Source of the DNA: Marinobacter adhaerens HP15
GTDB taxonomy: Bacteria > Pseudomonadota > Gammaproteobacteria > Pseudomonadales > Oleiphilaceae
Direction: 5' to 3'
DNA length: 64,000 bases
Assembly: GCF_000166295.1 (NCBI RefSeq)
Contig: NC_017506.1
Coordinates: forward strand, 62,001-126,000
The number at the start of each line of letters is the position of its first letter. The first letter of the stretch is position 1. This document shows, piece by piece, positions 51,868 through 60,824 of this stretch. The notes beneath the pieces are model-generated. The model was not told the DNA's origin and ran no database searches. It worked only from the letters and a program-made list of their open reading frames with translations. A program made the position numbers and the translations under genes.

Positions 51868-54800
51868 ATGATCAACGCAATTGTGAATTATGCGCTGAAC
51901 AATCGTTTGATGACGCTTGTTTTTGCTATCGCCGTGATCGTTGCCGGCATATTTTCATTTCAAAAACTGCCGGTGGATGCGTTTCCGGACGCGACACCGA
52001 CCATGGTTCAGGTGTTCACTACCAGTCCTGGTTTGTCGCCAGTTGATATCGAAACGCTGATTTCCTATCCCGTTGAGATCAGCATGTATGGAATTCCCAA
52101 GTTAGAAAAAGTGCAGAGCACGTCGATTTTCGGACTTTCGCGGGTGACCATCTATTTCGAAGATGGCACCGATATCTACTTCGCCAGGCGGCTAGTTAAC
52201 GAACGGCTATCCGAGGCCAAGCGCCAGATTCCCGAAGGGATGGGGGAACCCGAACTCGGGCCCATCGCAAGCGGTCTTGGGCGCATCCTGATGTATTCCT
52301 TGGAAACTGAGGATAAAGAGCAGTACAGCCTGCAGGAAATCCGCACGATCCAAGACTGGATTGTCAAGCCACAGCTCAGAACCGTGCCGGGTGTAACCGG
52401 TGTCCTGTCCATCGGCGGCGAGGTAAAACAATACCAGGTCAATATCGATGCGCAGGAGCTTCAGGCAAGGAACTTGACGGTGTCTGATATTCGCGGCGCT
52501 CTCACCCAGAATAATCGTAACGTCGGCGCCTCTTTCATTACGCGAGGCGGTGAAGAGTACATTGTTCGCGGTTACGGTTGGGTCGACTCAGGTTACGAAG
52601 GCATCGAAGACATCCAGAACATCATTGTGTCCAAGAGTGAGGGTGAGTCCCCTATTTACGTCAAGGATGTGGCGGAGGTTGGGCTTGGGCCAGCGATTCG
52701 CCGTGGGGCAGAGGTGTCCTCGGGTGAGGAATCCGTGGGCGGTTACGTGATGAAATTGATTGGCACCAACACCAGTCAGGTGCTTGAGGACGTCAATGCG
52801 AAAATCGACGATCTGAACAAGTCCCTCCCAGAGGGGTTGAAGATTGAAGCGTATTACTCTCAGGCAGACTTGGTGGGCAAGGCTATAGGCACTGTCGAGA
52901 AAGCACTGCTTGAAGGTTCGGTTCTGGTACTGGTTTTTCTCTATCTGTTCCTCGGAAATGTTCGTTCCACACTGATCGTGGTGGCGACATTGCCGTTGTC
53001 TGTACTCTTTGCGTTCATTGCCATGCGCATGTCGGGCCTGTCGGCCAACCTGATGAGTCTGGGGGGGCTGGCTATCGGCATCGGCATGATGGTGGACGGC
53101 GCTGTCGTGATGATAGAGAACATCTTCCGACACCTTGAGGAGCGATCCGATGAAAAGGTCAGCGTTTTGAGGCTTGTAGGTGAGTCCGCTCGGGAAGTGG
53201 CTCGTCCGATCGTGTTTGCGATTGGCATCATTATCATTGTTTTTTTGCCGCTGTTTACCCTGCAGGGCGTTGAGGGCAAGCTGTTTTCGCCCATGGCCTA
53301 CACCATCAGCTTCGCGTTGATTGGTGCGCTGCTACTCGCGTTGACATTGGTGCCGGTTCTGGCCTCGCTCTCATTCAAAATGGGTGGGCAACATAAGGAG
53401 CCGAAGCTGGTTCTGTTCCTGAACCGGTTATACAAGCCGGTGGTGAATACTGTCGTCAAAGTCCCTAAGATTGTGATGGGCGTGGCCGTCGTTGCTTTTG
53501 CAGGCAGTCTTCTGCTCTTTCCCTATCTCGGAAGCGAATTCGTTCCCACGCTCAGGGAAGGCACGTTCCAGATTCGCTCGACACTGCCACCTGGAGCCAG
53601 TCTTGAATCCGCCATCAAATATGGCAAACGGATTCAGTCCGTTGTAGATGAATTTCCAGAGGTCACCGGCACCTATGCCAGGATCGGTCGTGCCGAAGTG
53701 GGTGGTGATCCTGAACCTGTGAACGTTGTCGCGACGCTTGTCAATCTGAAGCCCCTGGATCAGTGGCGAGAGGACGTGAGCTATGAGGATCTCCAAAGCA
53801 GGATTGCAGAGGCTTTGGATGAACGGGTCCCGGGGCTTGCCAACAATCTGTCCCAACCGATTCAGCTCAGAACCGACGAACTCCTGTCAGGCGTTCAGGC
53901 GCAACTGGTTGCCAGCATTTTCGGCGATGACCTAGACGAGTTGGGCCGGATCGGCAGGGAGGTAGCGGCCCTGGCGAATGATGTGCCGGGTGCAACGGAT
54001 GTGCGCGCGCAGCAGAGTGCGGGTAAAAAACAGATCGTTATTCGCCCCGACCGTGAAGTGCTGGCGCAGTTCGGCATCAGCATCGATAACCTGATGAGTA
54101 CGGTTGAAACCGGTATTGGCGGTAAAAGCGCCGGGCTGGTTTTCGACGGTGTCCGGCGATTTGAGATTTTCGCCCGGCTGCAAGAGTCCTATCGCGGGTC
54201 CATCGATGAAATCAGGAAGCTTCCCCTTAGGGGCAACAGCGGCGAGCTGATACCGCTTTCACGGGTGGCAGATGTTGAGATGTACGCGGGACCCAAGAAA
54301 ATTTCACGCTCCAATGCCAGTCGGCGACAGTACGTGCAGATGAACGTACGTGGTCGCGATATGGGCAGTGTTGTTCAGGATTTGCGCAATCGGATTGAAA
54401 AGCAAGTGGACATGCCGCCGGGGTATTTCGTGGAGTTCGGTGGTCAGTTTGAGAACCAGGAAAGGGCCATGGCGCGGCTGGCGATTGTTGTGCCGATTAC
54501 CCTGGCGCTTATTTTCCTGCTTCTTTTCTCCGCATTCAGCAGTCTGCGCTATGCGGCGCTGATCTTCATGAATGTGCCCTTTGCGGTTACTGGTGGCATT
54601 GTCGCGCTTTTTGTGACGGGGCTTTACCTCTCCGTGCCTGCAGCGGTGGGGTTCATCGCTGTGTTTGGCGTAGCCGTACTGAACGGTGTGGTGATGGTGA
54701 GCTACATCAATCAGTTGCGGGACGAAGGCTACGAAGTCATTGAAGCAGTCAAGCTGGGTGCTCAACGCCGTTTGCGGCCGGTTCTGATGACAGCCTCGGT

Positions 54801-54975
54801 GGCTATTCTGGGGCTGATTCCCTTGTTGCTGGCCGACGGTATTGGTTCCAATGTCCAACGGCCGCTGGCGACGGTTGTGGTTGGCGGTCTGATCACCTCA
54901 ACGCTGCTGACGCTGGTGGTGTTGCCCAGTGTGTACCAGTGGTTTGCATCCGAACGTCGTGACGTTGAAGTCTGA
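51868..54975 (+). CDS. CzcA-type heavy-metal RND efflux pump (system 1)
   Basis: This 1035-residue inner-membrane pump has the duplicated RND plan with 12 helices and two large periplasmic loops. It exports metal from the periplasm or cytoplasm using the proton gradient. The helix 4 motif is GIGMMVDGAVVMIEN (about residues 403-417). It keeps the central Asp and the later Glu of the CzcA signature but lacks the first Asp of the DFG part, so it is not a plain HME1 (Zn/Co/Cd) pump by that motif. NNRLMTLVFAIAVIVAGI opens helix 1. GGGGGAG precedes the ATG. Confidence 0.95.
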   Translation: MINAIVNYALNNRLMTLVFAIAVIVAGIFSFQKLPVDAFPDATPTMVQVFTTSPGLSPVDIETLISYPVEISMYGIPKLEKVQSTSIFGLSRVTIYFEDGTDIYFARRLVNERLSEAKRQIPEGMGEPELGPIASGLGRILMYSLETEDKEQYSLQEIRTIQDWIVKPQLRTVPGVTGVLSIGGEVKQYQVNIDAQELQARNLTVSDIRGALTQNNRNVGASFITRGGEEYIVRGYGWVDSGYEGIEDIQNIIVSKSEGESPIYVKDVAEVGLGPAIRRGAEVSSGEESVGGYVMKLIGTNTSQVLEDVNAKIDDLNKSLPEGLKIEAYYSQADLVGKAIGTVEKALLEGSVLVLVFLYLFLGNVRSTLIVVATLPLSVLFAFIAMRMSGLSANLMSLGGLAIGIGMMVDGAVVMIENIFRHLEERSDEKVSVLRLVGESAREVARPIVFAIGIIIIVFLPLFTLQGVEGKLFSPMAYTISFALIGALLLALTLVPVLASLSFKMGGQHKEPKLVLFLNRLYKPVVNTVVKVPKIVMGVAVVAFAGSLLLFPYLGSEFVPTLREGTFQIRSTLPPGASLESAIKYGKRIQSVVDEFPEVTGTYARIGRAEVGGDPEPVNVVATLVNLKPLDQWREDVSYEDLQSRIAEALDERVPGLANNLSQPIQLRTDELLSGVQAQLVASIFGDDLDELGRIGREVAALANDVPGATDVRAQQSAGKKQIVIRPDREVLAQFGISIDNLMSTVETGIGGKSAGLVFDGVRRFEIFARLQESYRGSIDEIRKLPLRGNSGELIPLSRVADVEMYAGPKKISRSNASRRQYVQMNVRGRDMGSVVQDLRNRIEKQVDMPPGYFVEFGGQFENQERAMARLAIVVPITLALIFLLLFSAFSSLRYAALIFMNVPFAVTGGIVALFVTGLYLSVPAAVGFIAVFGVAVLNGVVMVSYINQLRDEGYEVIEAVKLGAQRRLRPVLMTASVAILGLIPLLLADGIGSNVQRPLATVVVGGLITSTLLTLVVLPSVYQWFASERRDVEV

Positions 54976-54992
54976 TAGGCAGGAGAAGGTTT

Positions 54993-55337
54993 ATGTACGA
55001 AATAAAGGCTTATGTCAGAGAGGTGATGGCGGAGCATGTGGTTGATGCTCTAGCAAAAGTCCAAGGAGTGGCAAGCATTGCCGTCGTGTCTCTCAACGAA
55101 TTTGGCCATCTGGTCGGTGATGAGTCGCCTCTGGAGAAAGTGAAGATGGTCAAGCTGGAAGTAGATGTAGCGACCGAAACTGTTGCCGATGAAGTTGTGG
55201 ACATCATTGTGCGAACGAGCAGGACCCGGGATGGACACCCGGGGGACGGCAAGGTACTGGTATCCCGCCTGGTTCGGGCTGTTCGCATCGAGGATGGTGC
55301 GGCCAACGAAAGCGCACTTCAACCCACTTCAAGCTAG
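54993..55337 (+). CDS. PII-like protein of the HME-RND operon
   Basis: This 114-residue protein has the small alpha/beta PII/CutA-like fold (MYEIKAYVREVMAEHVVDALAKV, then GDGKVLVSRLVRAVRI, the place of the PII B-loop and C-terminal strand). PII-like proteins encoded next to CzcA-type pumps form a known group that is thought to modulate metal export. No Tyr of the uridylylation T-loop is present. It follows the pump gene by 17 bases and ends the operon. Confidence 0.82.
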   Translation: MYEIKAYVREVMAEHVVDALAKVQGVASIAVVSLNEFGHLVGDESPLEKVKMVKLEVDVATETVADEVVDIIVRTSRTRDGHPGDGKVLVSRLVRAVRIEDGAANESALQPTSS

Positions 55338-55761
55338 TTCTATTTAAGCTGGATGGTGGCATCGCGGCTGTGCTGGTCGCGCGAGCCGCCATCACAGCTC
55401 CATTCCCGGCTGAAAGATTTCAGACCTCGCCTAGGCCGCCCGCAACGAGTCGAAAAGCTCAAATTGCTTGTTTGATCTTGCGCGAAGAGAAGACAATGGT
55501 GGCGTAGGCATAAATCAGTAACTTTAGCATCGTCCGTGGATTGAGCGGCGAGTTGCGCCGGCCGACCACTTCATGTTCGTGTTGCGGCGGAAGCGGCGCT
55601 TTGAGAATGGGTCAGTCTCTAAAAAGTCGAGGCTCCAACTACAACAAACCCCCGCCGTAATGACGAGGGTTTATCAGCAATCTGAGCCCCAGCCTCGGGC
55701 TCTTTGCTGTCGTGACGTAAACGCGAAGCCACCCGGAAATCAGGCGCCATCCGGTTGTTCG
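55338..55761. other. Gap with IS remnant between efflux operon 1 and TonB receptor
   Basis: This 424-bp stretch holds a transposase fragment (listed separately) and no intact gene. The segment around 55640-55690 contains AACCCCCGCCGTAATGACGA and a short imperfect inverted repeat with GAGGGTTT, of the kind found just outside IS ends. A plus-strand frame at 55573-55788 has no recognisable content. Confidence 0.45.
55459..55620 (-). pseudogene. Transposase N-terminal fragment (IS1182/IS5-like)
   Basis: Read on the minus strand, the frame gives VVGRRNSPLNPRTMLKLL, then IYAYATIVFSSRKIKQAI and a stop at 55459-55461. This matches the N-terminal region of IS1182-type transposases (HPxxxLKxLIYAYxxGxxSSRxI). 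The rest of the gene, several hundred codons, is absent. It is a dead insertion-sequence remnant marking past rearrangement next to the efflux operon. Confidence 0.75.
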
Positions 55762-57903
55762 TCAGAAGTTGACGCTTATCCCCAATGAAGCGGTGCGTGG
55801 TAGGTTTGCCATGGCGCCATCGGGCAAACGTGAGACAATTTGCTGCTCATCGAACACATTGTCCACTTTCAGGAAGACATCCGCACTGGCGGTCAGTGCG
55901 TAGCGGCTGATGAAATCAACCAGGAACAGGGACTCGGTCTCGTCCAGTTTCGTGGCGGTGTTGTTGCAACCTGCGCTGACGCACATTTCATCGACGTAGG
56001 TGGCCACAAGGTAGTTGTCCCAGCCACTTGGGTGTTCCATGCCTGTCCGGAAGCTCATCTGGTTTTCAGGTACGTCTTTGAGCTGCTCACCTTTTGTCAG
56101 GCCCGAGGCAGCATTGTCCTTGCTGATTTCCGCTTGGGTAAAGGTGTAGGTAAGGCTAACCGGAAGGTAGAACTCGCCCGCCCGCGTGCCGGTCTGGAGC
56201 TGGAACTCAACACCGGAAATTTCAGCCTCGCCGGTTACAAAACTGCCAGAGGTGGCGCCATTGCTGCACGGCGATCCCACGGAACAGTTTTCGGCCTTGT
56301 TGGAGAAGTCGCTGTAGAAGCCGATCATTTCCGCGAAGAACGCATTGCCAAAGTACCGGAGGCCGGCCTCCCAGTTCTTGCTGGTTTCCGGCTCTTCGTT
56401 TGCCTTGGCACCACCCCCGAGAGGTGAGAAACCCCGGTGTACGCCACCCAGAACCTGCCAGCTTTGGGATAGGTCATAGGTAAAGGAAGTGCCGGGCAGG
56501 AGTTCAGCACTCTCATTGGCGCGGGTGCTGTCGATGGTTGTGCGGCCGGGATCCGCGTATTGGGTGCGACCGGTTTTCACATCCTCGTAGCGCAGGGCGA
56601 GGTTAACGCTGAGCTTGTCCGTCGCCTGCCAGGTGTCGAGCGCCCAGAAGCTCAGGGCCTCGCCGGTCTCAAAGCGATTATTGCTGCCCGTGGGGGCGAC
56701 AGTGTTCTGGAACACCAGAGAGCCGTTGACCTGGTCATAAACATCGACTGGCTGGAAACGATCCATTTCATCTTCGTGGTAGCGGGCGCCGAAATCAAAC
56801 TGGTGGCTGCCCATGTCGACATCAAAGTTTACCTGCACGCCCTCGGACAGGTAGTCCCTGGCGTTGTTTTTGTAATCCAGACCGCTGGCATCAACTGTGC
56901 CGTCCAGAATACCCTGGGCATTGGCGTCGCCGCCGTTTGCCGAGTCGATGATGCTTCCGCCGCCGCTGAGCTTGAACCAGTTCCGCTTGAAGTCGTTGCG
57001 ATAGAGGGTGGCCGTGCTGCTTACGGTGTTACTCCAATCGAACTGATGGGTCAGGCTGATACCGGAGTGGGTATTGTTCATCTGGTCGATGCTGGACAAC
57101 CCGTAACGCCGGTTCGGATCCTGGCTGAAGTCCGCATCGGTCAGGCCGAGGTAACTGGAGTTGGAGGTTTCCTCGGAGTATTGCAGCTTGGCGGTCACGC
57201 TCTGGCGCTCTCCCTGCCAGCGTAGTTTGCCGACATAGTCTTCGATATCAAAGCCGGTATCGCGGTTGCTGCGGTCAATTTCCTTGAAGCCTTTCGCGGA
57301 GCGCTGGACGGTCTCAAGCAGGTAGCCCCAGTCGCCGGCCGTGTCACCGTAGGTTACATGAACGTCGGTGGAGCCGCGGTCGTTGGTGACGGACTCAATA
57401 TAGCCCTGCCGCTGATCGGGAATGGGTGTGGAAATCAGGTTGACGACACCACCGGTGGTTTGCGGGCCATAGCGCAGCAGCGGGGCACCCTTGAGCACTT
57501 CCAGCGAGGACATCCGCTTCAGCGTCGGGAAATAATAGGCGGCCGGATTGGAGTAGGGCGCCGGTGCGATAAGAATGCCATCTTCCATCAGGGTGACATT
57601 GCTGCTGCGCTCGGCCGTGGCGCCGCGGATGCCGATGTTAGGTCGCAGACCCAGGCCTTCCTCTTCCCGCACATAGACACCCGGAACGGTTTTCAGTACC
57701 TGGTTGATGTCGGTCTCAACTTCGGTTTTCATCTGCTGCTCACCAACAACGTAGCCTGACCCTGGCAAGGTCTGGACGGCAGAAGCATCGCCAATGATTT
57801 CCATGGGTTCAAGCATCTGGGGCTGGTTATCTCCGGCGGCCCAGTTCAGACCCGGGGCAAGGCTGATTGCCACGGCCAGTGATAGTCGGCAAGGTTTAAA
57901 CAT
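55762..57903 (-). CDS. TonB-dependent outer-membrane receptor
   Basis: This 713-residue receptor has a signal peptide (cleavage near LNWAAGD), a plug domain (INQVLKTVPGVYVREEEG, then GIRGATAERSSNVTLMEDGI and GGVVNLIST) and a 22-strand barrel ending in LGISVNF. The plug resembles FecA-type siderophore/citrate receptors. The ligand cannot be told and might be a metal chelate. The ATG at 57903 (MFKPCRL) follows GGAGAA; a longer frame exists. It is divergent from the second efflux operon, so a metal link is likely by context. No TonB-ExbBD genes are nearby. Confidence 0.93.
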   Translation of the reverse strand: MFKPCRLSLAVAISLAPGLNWAAGDNQPQMLEPMEIIGDASAVQTLPGSGYVVGEQQMKTEVETDINQVLKTVPGVYVREEEGLGLRPNIGIRGATAERSSNVTLMEDGILIAPAPYSNPAAYYFPTLKRMSSLEVLKGAPLLRYGPQTTGGVVNLISTPIPDQRQGYIESVTNDRGSTDVHVTYGDTAGDWGYLLETVQRSAKGFKEIDRSNRDTGFDIEDYVGKLRWQGERQSVTAKLQYSEETSNSSYLGLTDADFSQDPNRRYGLSSIDQMNNTHSGISLTHQFDWSNTVSSTATLYRNDFKRNWFKLSGGGSIIDSANGGDANAQGILDGTVDASGLDYKNNARDYLSEGVQVNFDVDMGSHQFDFGARYHEDEMDRFQPVDVYDQVNGSLVFQNTVAPTGSNNRFETGEALSFWALDTWQATDKLSVNLALRYEDVKTGRTQYADPGRTTIDSTRANESAELLPGTSFTYDLSQSWQVLGGVHRGFSPLGGGAKANEEPETSKNWEAGLRYFGNAFFAEMIGFYSDFSNKAENCSVGSPCSNGATSGSFVTGEAEISGVEFQLQTGTRAGEFYLPVSLTYTFTQAEISKDNAASGLTKGEQLKDVPENQMSFRTGMEHPSGWDNYLVATYVDEMCVSAGCNNTATKLDETESLFLVDFISRYALTASADVFLKVDNVFDEQQIVSRLPDGAMANLPRTASLGISVNF

Positions 57904-58320
57904 GTGGTTATTCTCCGTTATCATTTGCTGGTGGTAATGCAGGTGCAAACAATTCGCATTTCTGTCTATAAACTTTACGGCTCTGTAACTATCGAGTCAA
58001 TAGTCAATGCTCATGGTGCGGGAAGGTGTCACCAGGCTGAAAACGGTTAACAGCCTTTCCCTGATTACTCGGTCTGAGGGTTATGCCGTGAGCCATCCTG
58101 GCGCCCCGGTTGACCTGCTGGCCAGTCGGGCGATGAACCGGTTCAAAACATGGCAGGTCAAAAGCTTATGTCGCGCAGGCCCTAGGCGATTTTTCTAAAA
58201 TAGGCTGCAAATTCAAACTCATTTCAAAGTTCACACTTAAGATTCCGATCACTTCCTACCTCGTCACGGGCTTCTTACCGCCCATAATTTTTGGCTACTA
58301 ATTGCTTCGGGAGAACGATG
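57904..58320. other. 417-bp divergent gap between TonB receptor and efflux operon 2
   Basis: Promoters for both neighbours must lie here. A TTTCAAAGTTCA motif at 58222-58233 resembles motifs upstream of the porin genes. I cannot assign a clear Fur or Zur box. A plus-strand frame at 58007-58198 has no recognisable content. Confidence 0.4.
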
Positions 58321-59538
58321 ATGAAGGCAAGCAAGCACTCGCCTCGGGCGTTGCTGTGTTCAGTACTATTGTCCATTCCTCTGTTAGGTCAAGCGGAGAC
58401 TGTCAATTGGGCGAATTGGCTCACAGGCCAGATAAGTAAGCACCCGGAGGTACTGGCAGCGACAGAGCAGGCGGCAGCGCGGAAAGAGGACGCTCAGGCA
58501 AGCGAACAACCGCTGTATAACCCGGAGTTATCCGTGGGAGCAGACAGAACGGGCAGTGAGAATAACTTTGAGGCAGGGCTGTCACAAACGATCGATTGGT
58601 CTGATCAACAGGGCGCATTAAAGGAGAAGGCAAAGCTGATCAGGCTTTCTGCGCAAGCTGGCTTGAGCGAAGCAGTCCTGACACAAACGTCTGAATCATT
58701 GTTTGCGCTTGTCGAGTGGCGCACCACTACGCTGTTAGAGGAAATTGCTGAATCCCAACAGCAGCGCCTGGATGCCTTGCTGGACCAGGTTGAACAGCGC
58801 CAGCAGGCAGGTGATCTGGGGCGTGCCGACGCAGAGCTTCTGTTTTTAAATCTATCCCGTCAGTTGAGCGAAGTCGCCCAGGCAAAGGCCGCAGTTGATC
58901 GAGCAGAAACTCAAGTTAGAGAACGTCTGCCGGACTGGAGGCCTCAGGATGGGGGAATCCCCGAGTATATATGGTCAGCGCTGGAGTCCGAGATTGGTGA
59001 TGCTGATCTGCTGGCACACCCGTCAATTGCTGCCGCTCGAGCCGAGTGGCAGGTGCTGAAAAGTGAGGCAGAGGTTGCCAGACGCAAAGCCACAGCATCG
59101 CCGACAGTAGGGCTGAGCGGAGGGCGTGACGGCGGCGAGAACGTGGTTGGCCTGACATTCTCGATCCCTCTGAACGTCCGTAATAACTACAGCGCTGAAA
59201 CCCGGGCTGCGAATCGACGGGCTCTGGAGGCGGAAGCGCGGTTTCAGGCGCTCTACCGGAAACGACAATATGACCTGGCAGGCGCTCGCGCTTCCTGGAA
59301 GCGATACGACAAGCAACTCCGTCGATGGAAAGAACTATCCCAGGGGCGTGTACAGCGAAGTGCCGATTTGCTTGAGAAGCAGTGGCAGGTCGGCGACCTC
59401 TCCACCTCTGAGTATCTCCAGGCGCTGGGCCAGCGCGCGGAGAGTCTGAAAACCGGTATTGAACTGGAAAAGCTGGCGCAGCTGGGCCTGATTGAGCTCT
59501 TGAGCCAGTCTGGCGAACTGATCACCCCCTTCCAATAA
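58321..59538 (+). CDS. CzcC-type outer-membrane efflux protein (system 2)
   Basis: This 405-residue TolC-family protein has a signal peptide (LLCSVLLSIPLLGQAE) and two helical OEP repeats (SKHPEVLAATEQAAARKEDAQA; VGLTFSIPLNVRNNYSAETRAANRRALEAEARF). It is only distantly like system 1's CzcC. The second of two adjacent ATG codons (58321) has the better spacing from GGGAGAA. It opens operon 2. Confidence 0.9.
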   Translation: MKASKHSPRALLCSVLLSIPLLGQAETVNWANWLTGQISKHPEVLAATEQAAARKEDAQASEQPLYNPELSVGADRTGSENNFEAGLSQTIDWSDQQGALKEKAKLIRLSAQAGLSEAVLTQTSESLFALVEWRTTTLLEEIAESQQQRLDALLDQVEQRQQAGDLGRADAELLFLNLSRQLSEVAQAKAAVDRAETQVRERLPDWRPQDGGIPEYIWSALESEIGDADLLAHPSIAAARAEWQVLKSEAEVARRKATASPTVGLSGGRDGGENVVGLTFSIPLNVRNNYSAETRAANRRALEAEARFQALYRKRQYDLAGARASWKRYDKQLRRWKELSQGRVQRSADLLEKQWQVGDLSTSEYLQALGQRAESLKTGIELEKLAQLGLIELLSQSGELITPFQ

Positions 59539-59562
59539 TATTCTGGAAACTGGATATTCATC

Positions 59563-60810
59563 ATGAAAAAAACTCTGATTTCAGTATTTGTTTTGACGCT
59601 GTTTATAGCTCCCCCTTCACTGGTGCAGGCCGAGGAAGATGCTCATAACGAGGCGGGCCACGATCATGCCGCCGGTGGCGACGATCATCGAGAAGGCACC
59701 GGTGAAGAGGATGAGCATGAGGGCGGACATGCTGAAGAACGTGAGCATGAAGAAGAAGGTCATGGCCACGAAGAGGAGAGCGATGGTGGTCATGAAGAAG
59801 CAACCTCCGCAAGCATCAATGCCAAACAAAAAGAGCTTGCCGGCATTGAAGTAGCAACCCTCGAGAGCAAGCGCGTTGACTATGAAATTTACGCTCCCGG
59901 TGAGCTGCTGACCAACGGCTATACCAGCTATCACGTGTCCCCCCGAGTTGCCTCGGTGGTGTTGAGACGTCACGTGGAATTGGGTGAGCACGTAACCAAA
60001 GGTCAGCCGCTGGTAACCCTGTTCAGTGAGACGGTGGCACAGGCGCAGGCTGATTACAGGAAGGCTTTTCCTGAATGGGAGCGAATCAGCGGGCTGGGTC
60101 GTTCCGTGGTGGGTGATCAACGGTTCAATACCGCGAAAGCCAATATTGAAGCGGCGAGGGCGACTCTGCTTGCTTATGGACTAAACGATGATGACATTGG
60201 TGCGTTGAAGGCCAGCGGCGTAGGTAGTCTCGGTGAATACACGCTCAGGGCTCGCGTGGACGGCGCAGTGCTGACCGATGAGTTTGAGCAAGGACAAAGA
60301 GTTGAGGCAGGCCAACCGCTGGTGACTCTGGCTAATGAAAGCGAACTTTGGGTAGAGGCTCACCTGCCAGCAAACTCCGACATTGTCCTTAAGCAAGGAG
60401 CAGAAGCGGAAGTAAGAGTTGCAGGTCGTGTAGCTGTGGCAACGGTATCCCAAGAAGCTCATACCATTGACGCTGTGACCCGCACGCGGATTGTTCGGTT
60501 GGAGCTGGACAATCCTGAAGATCGTTTTCATCCCGGAATGTTTGCAGATGTGTATTTCCTTTTTAAAACCAAGGAGCCGGTACTTGCGGTGCCGGAGAGC
60601 GCCTTGATGCGAGGGGCCGATGGCGACTGGACGGTCTATGTGGAAGAGGCTGAAGGGGAGTATGAGCCTGTGGAAGTGGAACTGGGCCGCTCAATTGGCG
60701 GACTCCGTGAAATTTCCGGCCTGACTGCAGGCCAGCGGATTGTTTCGCGGGGCGCATTTTTTGTGGCCTCTGAAATTGCCAAAGGCGGCTTTGACCCACA
60801 CAACCACTGA
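59563..60810 (+). CDS. CzcB-type periplasmic adaptor with His/Glu-rich N-terminus (system 2)
   Basis: This 415-residue membrane fusion protein has a signal peptide (cleavage near VQAEED). About 60 residues made almost only of His, Glu, Asp and Gly follow (EDEHEGGHAEEREHEEEGHGH and similar), a probable metal-binding or metal-sensing arm. The usual domains come next: HVELGEHVTKGQPLVTLFSETV (lipoyl), a helical hairpin, and the barrel domain LWVEAHLPANSDIVLKQGAEAEV. System 1's adaptor has only a short version of the arm. It precedes the pump gene by 14 bases. Confidence 0.93.
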   Translation: MKKTLISVFVLTLFIAPPSLVQAEEDAHNEAGHDHAAGGDDHREGTGEEDEHEGGHAEEREHEEEGHGHEEESDGGHEEATSASINAKQKELAGIEVATLESKRVDYEIYAPGELLTNGYTSYHVSPRVASVVLRRHVELGEHVTKGQPLVTLFSETVAQAQADYRKAFPEWERISGLGRSVVGDQRFNTAKANIEAARATLLAYGLNDDDIGALKASGVGSLGEYTLRARVDGAVLTDEFEQGQRVEAGQPLVTLANESELWVEAHLPANSDIVLKQGAEAEVRVAGRVAVATVSQEAHTIDAVTRTRIVRLELDNPEDRFHPGMFADVYFLFKTKEPVLAVPESALMRGADGDWTVYVEEAEGEYEPVEVELGRSIGGLREISGLTAGQRIVSRGAFFVASEIAKGGFDPHNH

Positions 60811-60824
60811 TTCCGGGAGCCATT

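Noticed and set aside
52588..54858. Long minus-strand frames inside the first CzcA-type gene
   Set aside because: His/Gln-rich shadows of the hydrophobic RND coding sequence, with no own start signals.
55762..57759. Long plus-strand frames opposite the TonB receptor (for example 55840-56427 and 56560-57225)
   Set aside because: They are mirror frames of the high-GC receptor gene; the receptor has clear plug and barrel motifs.
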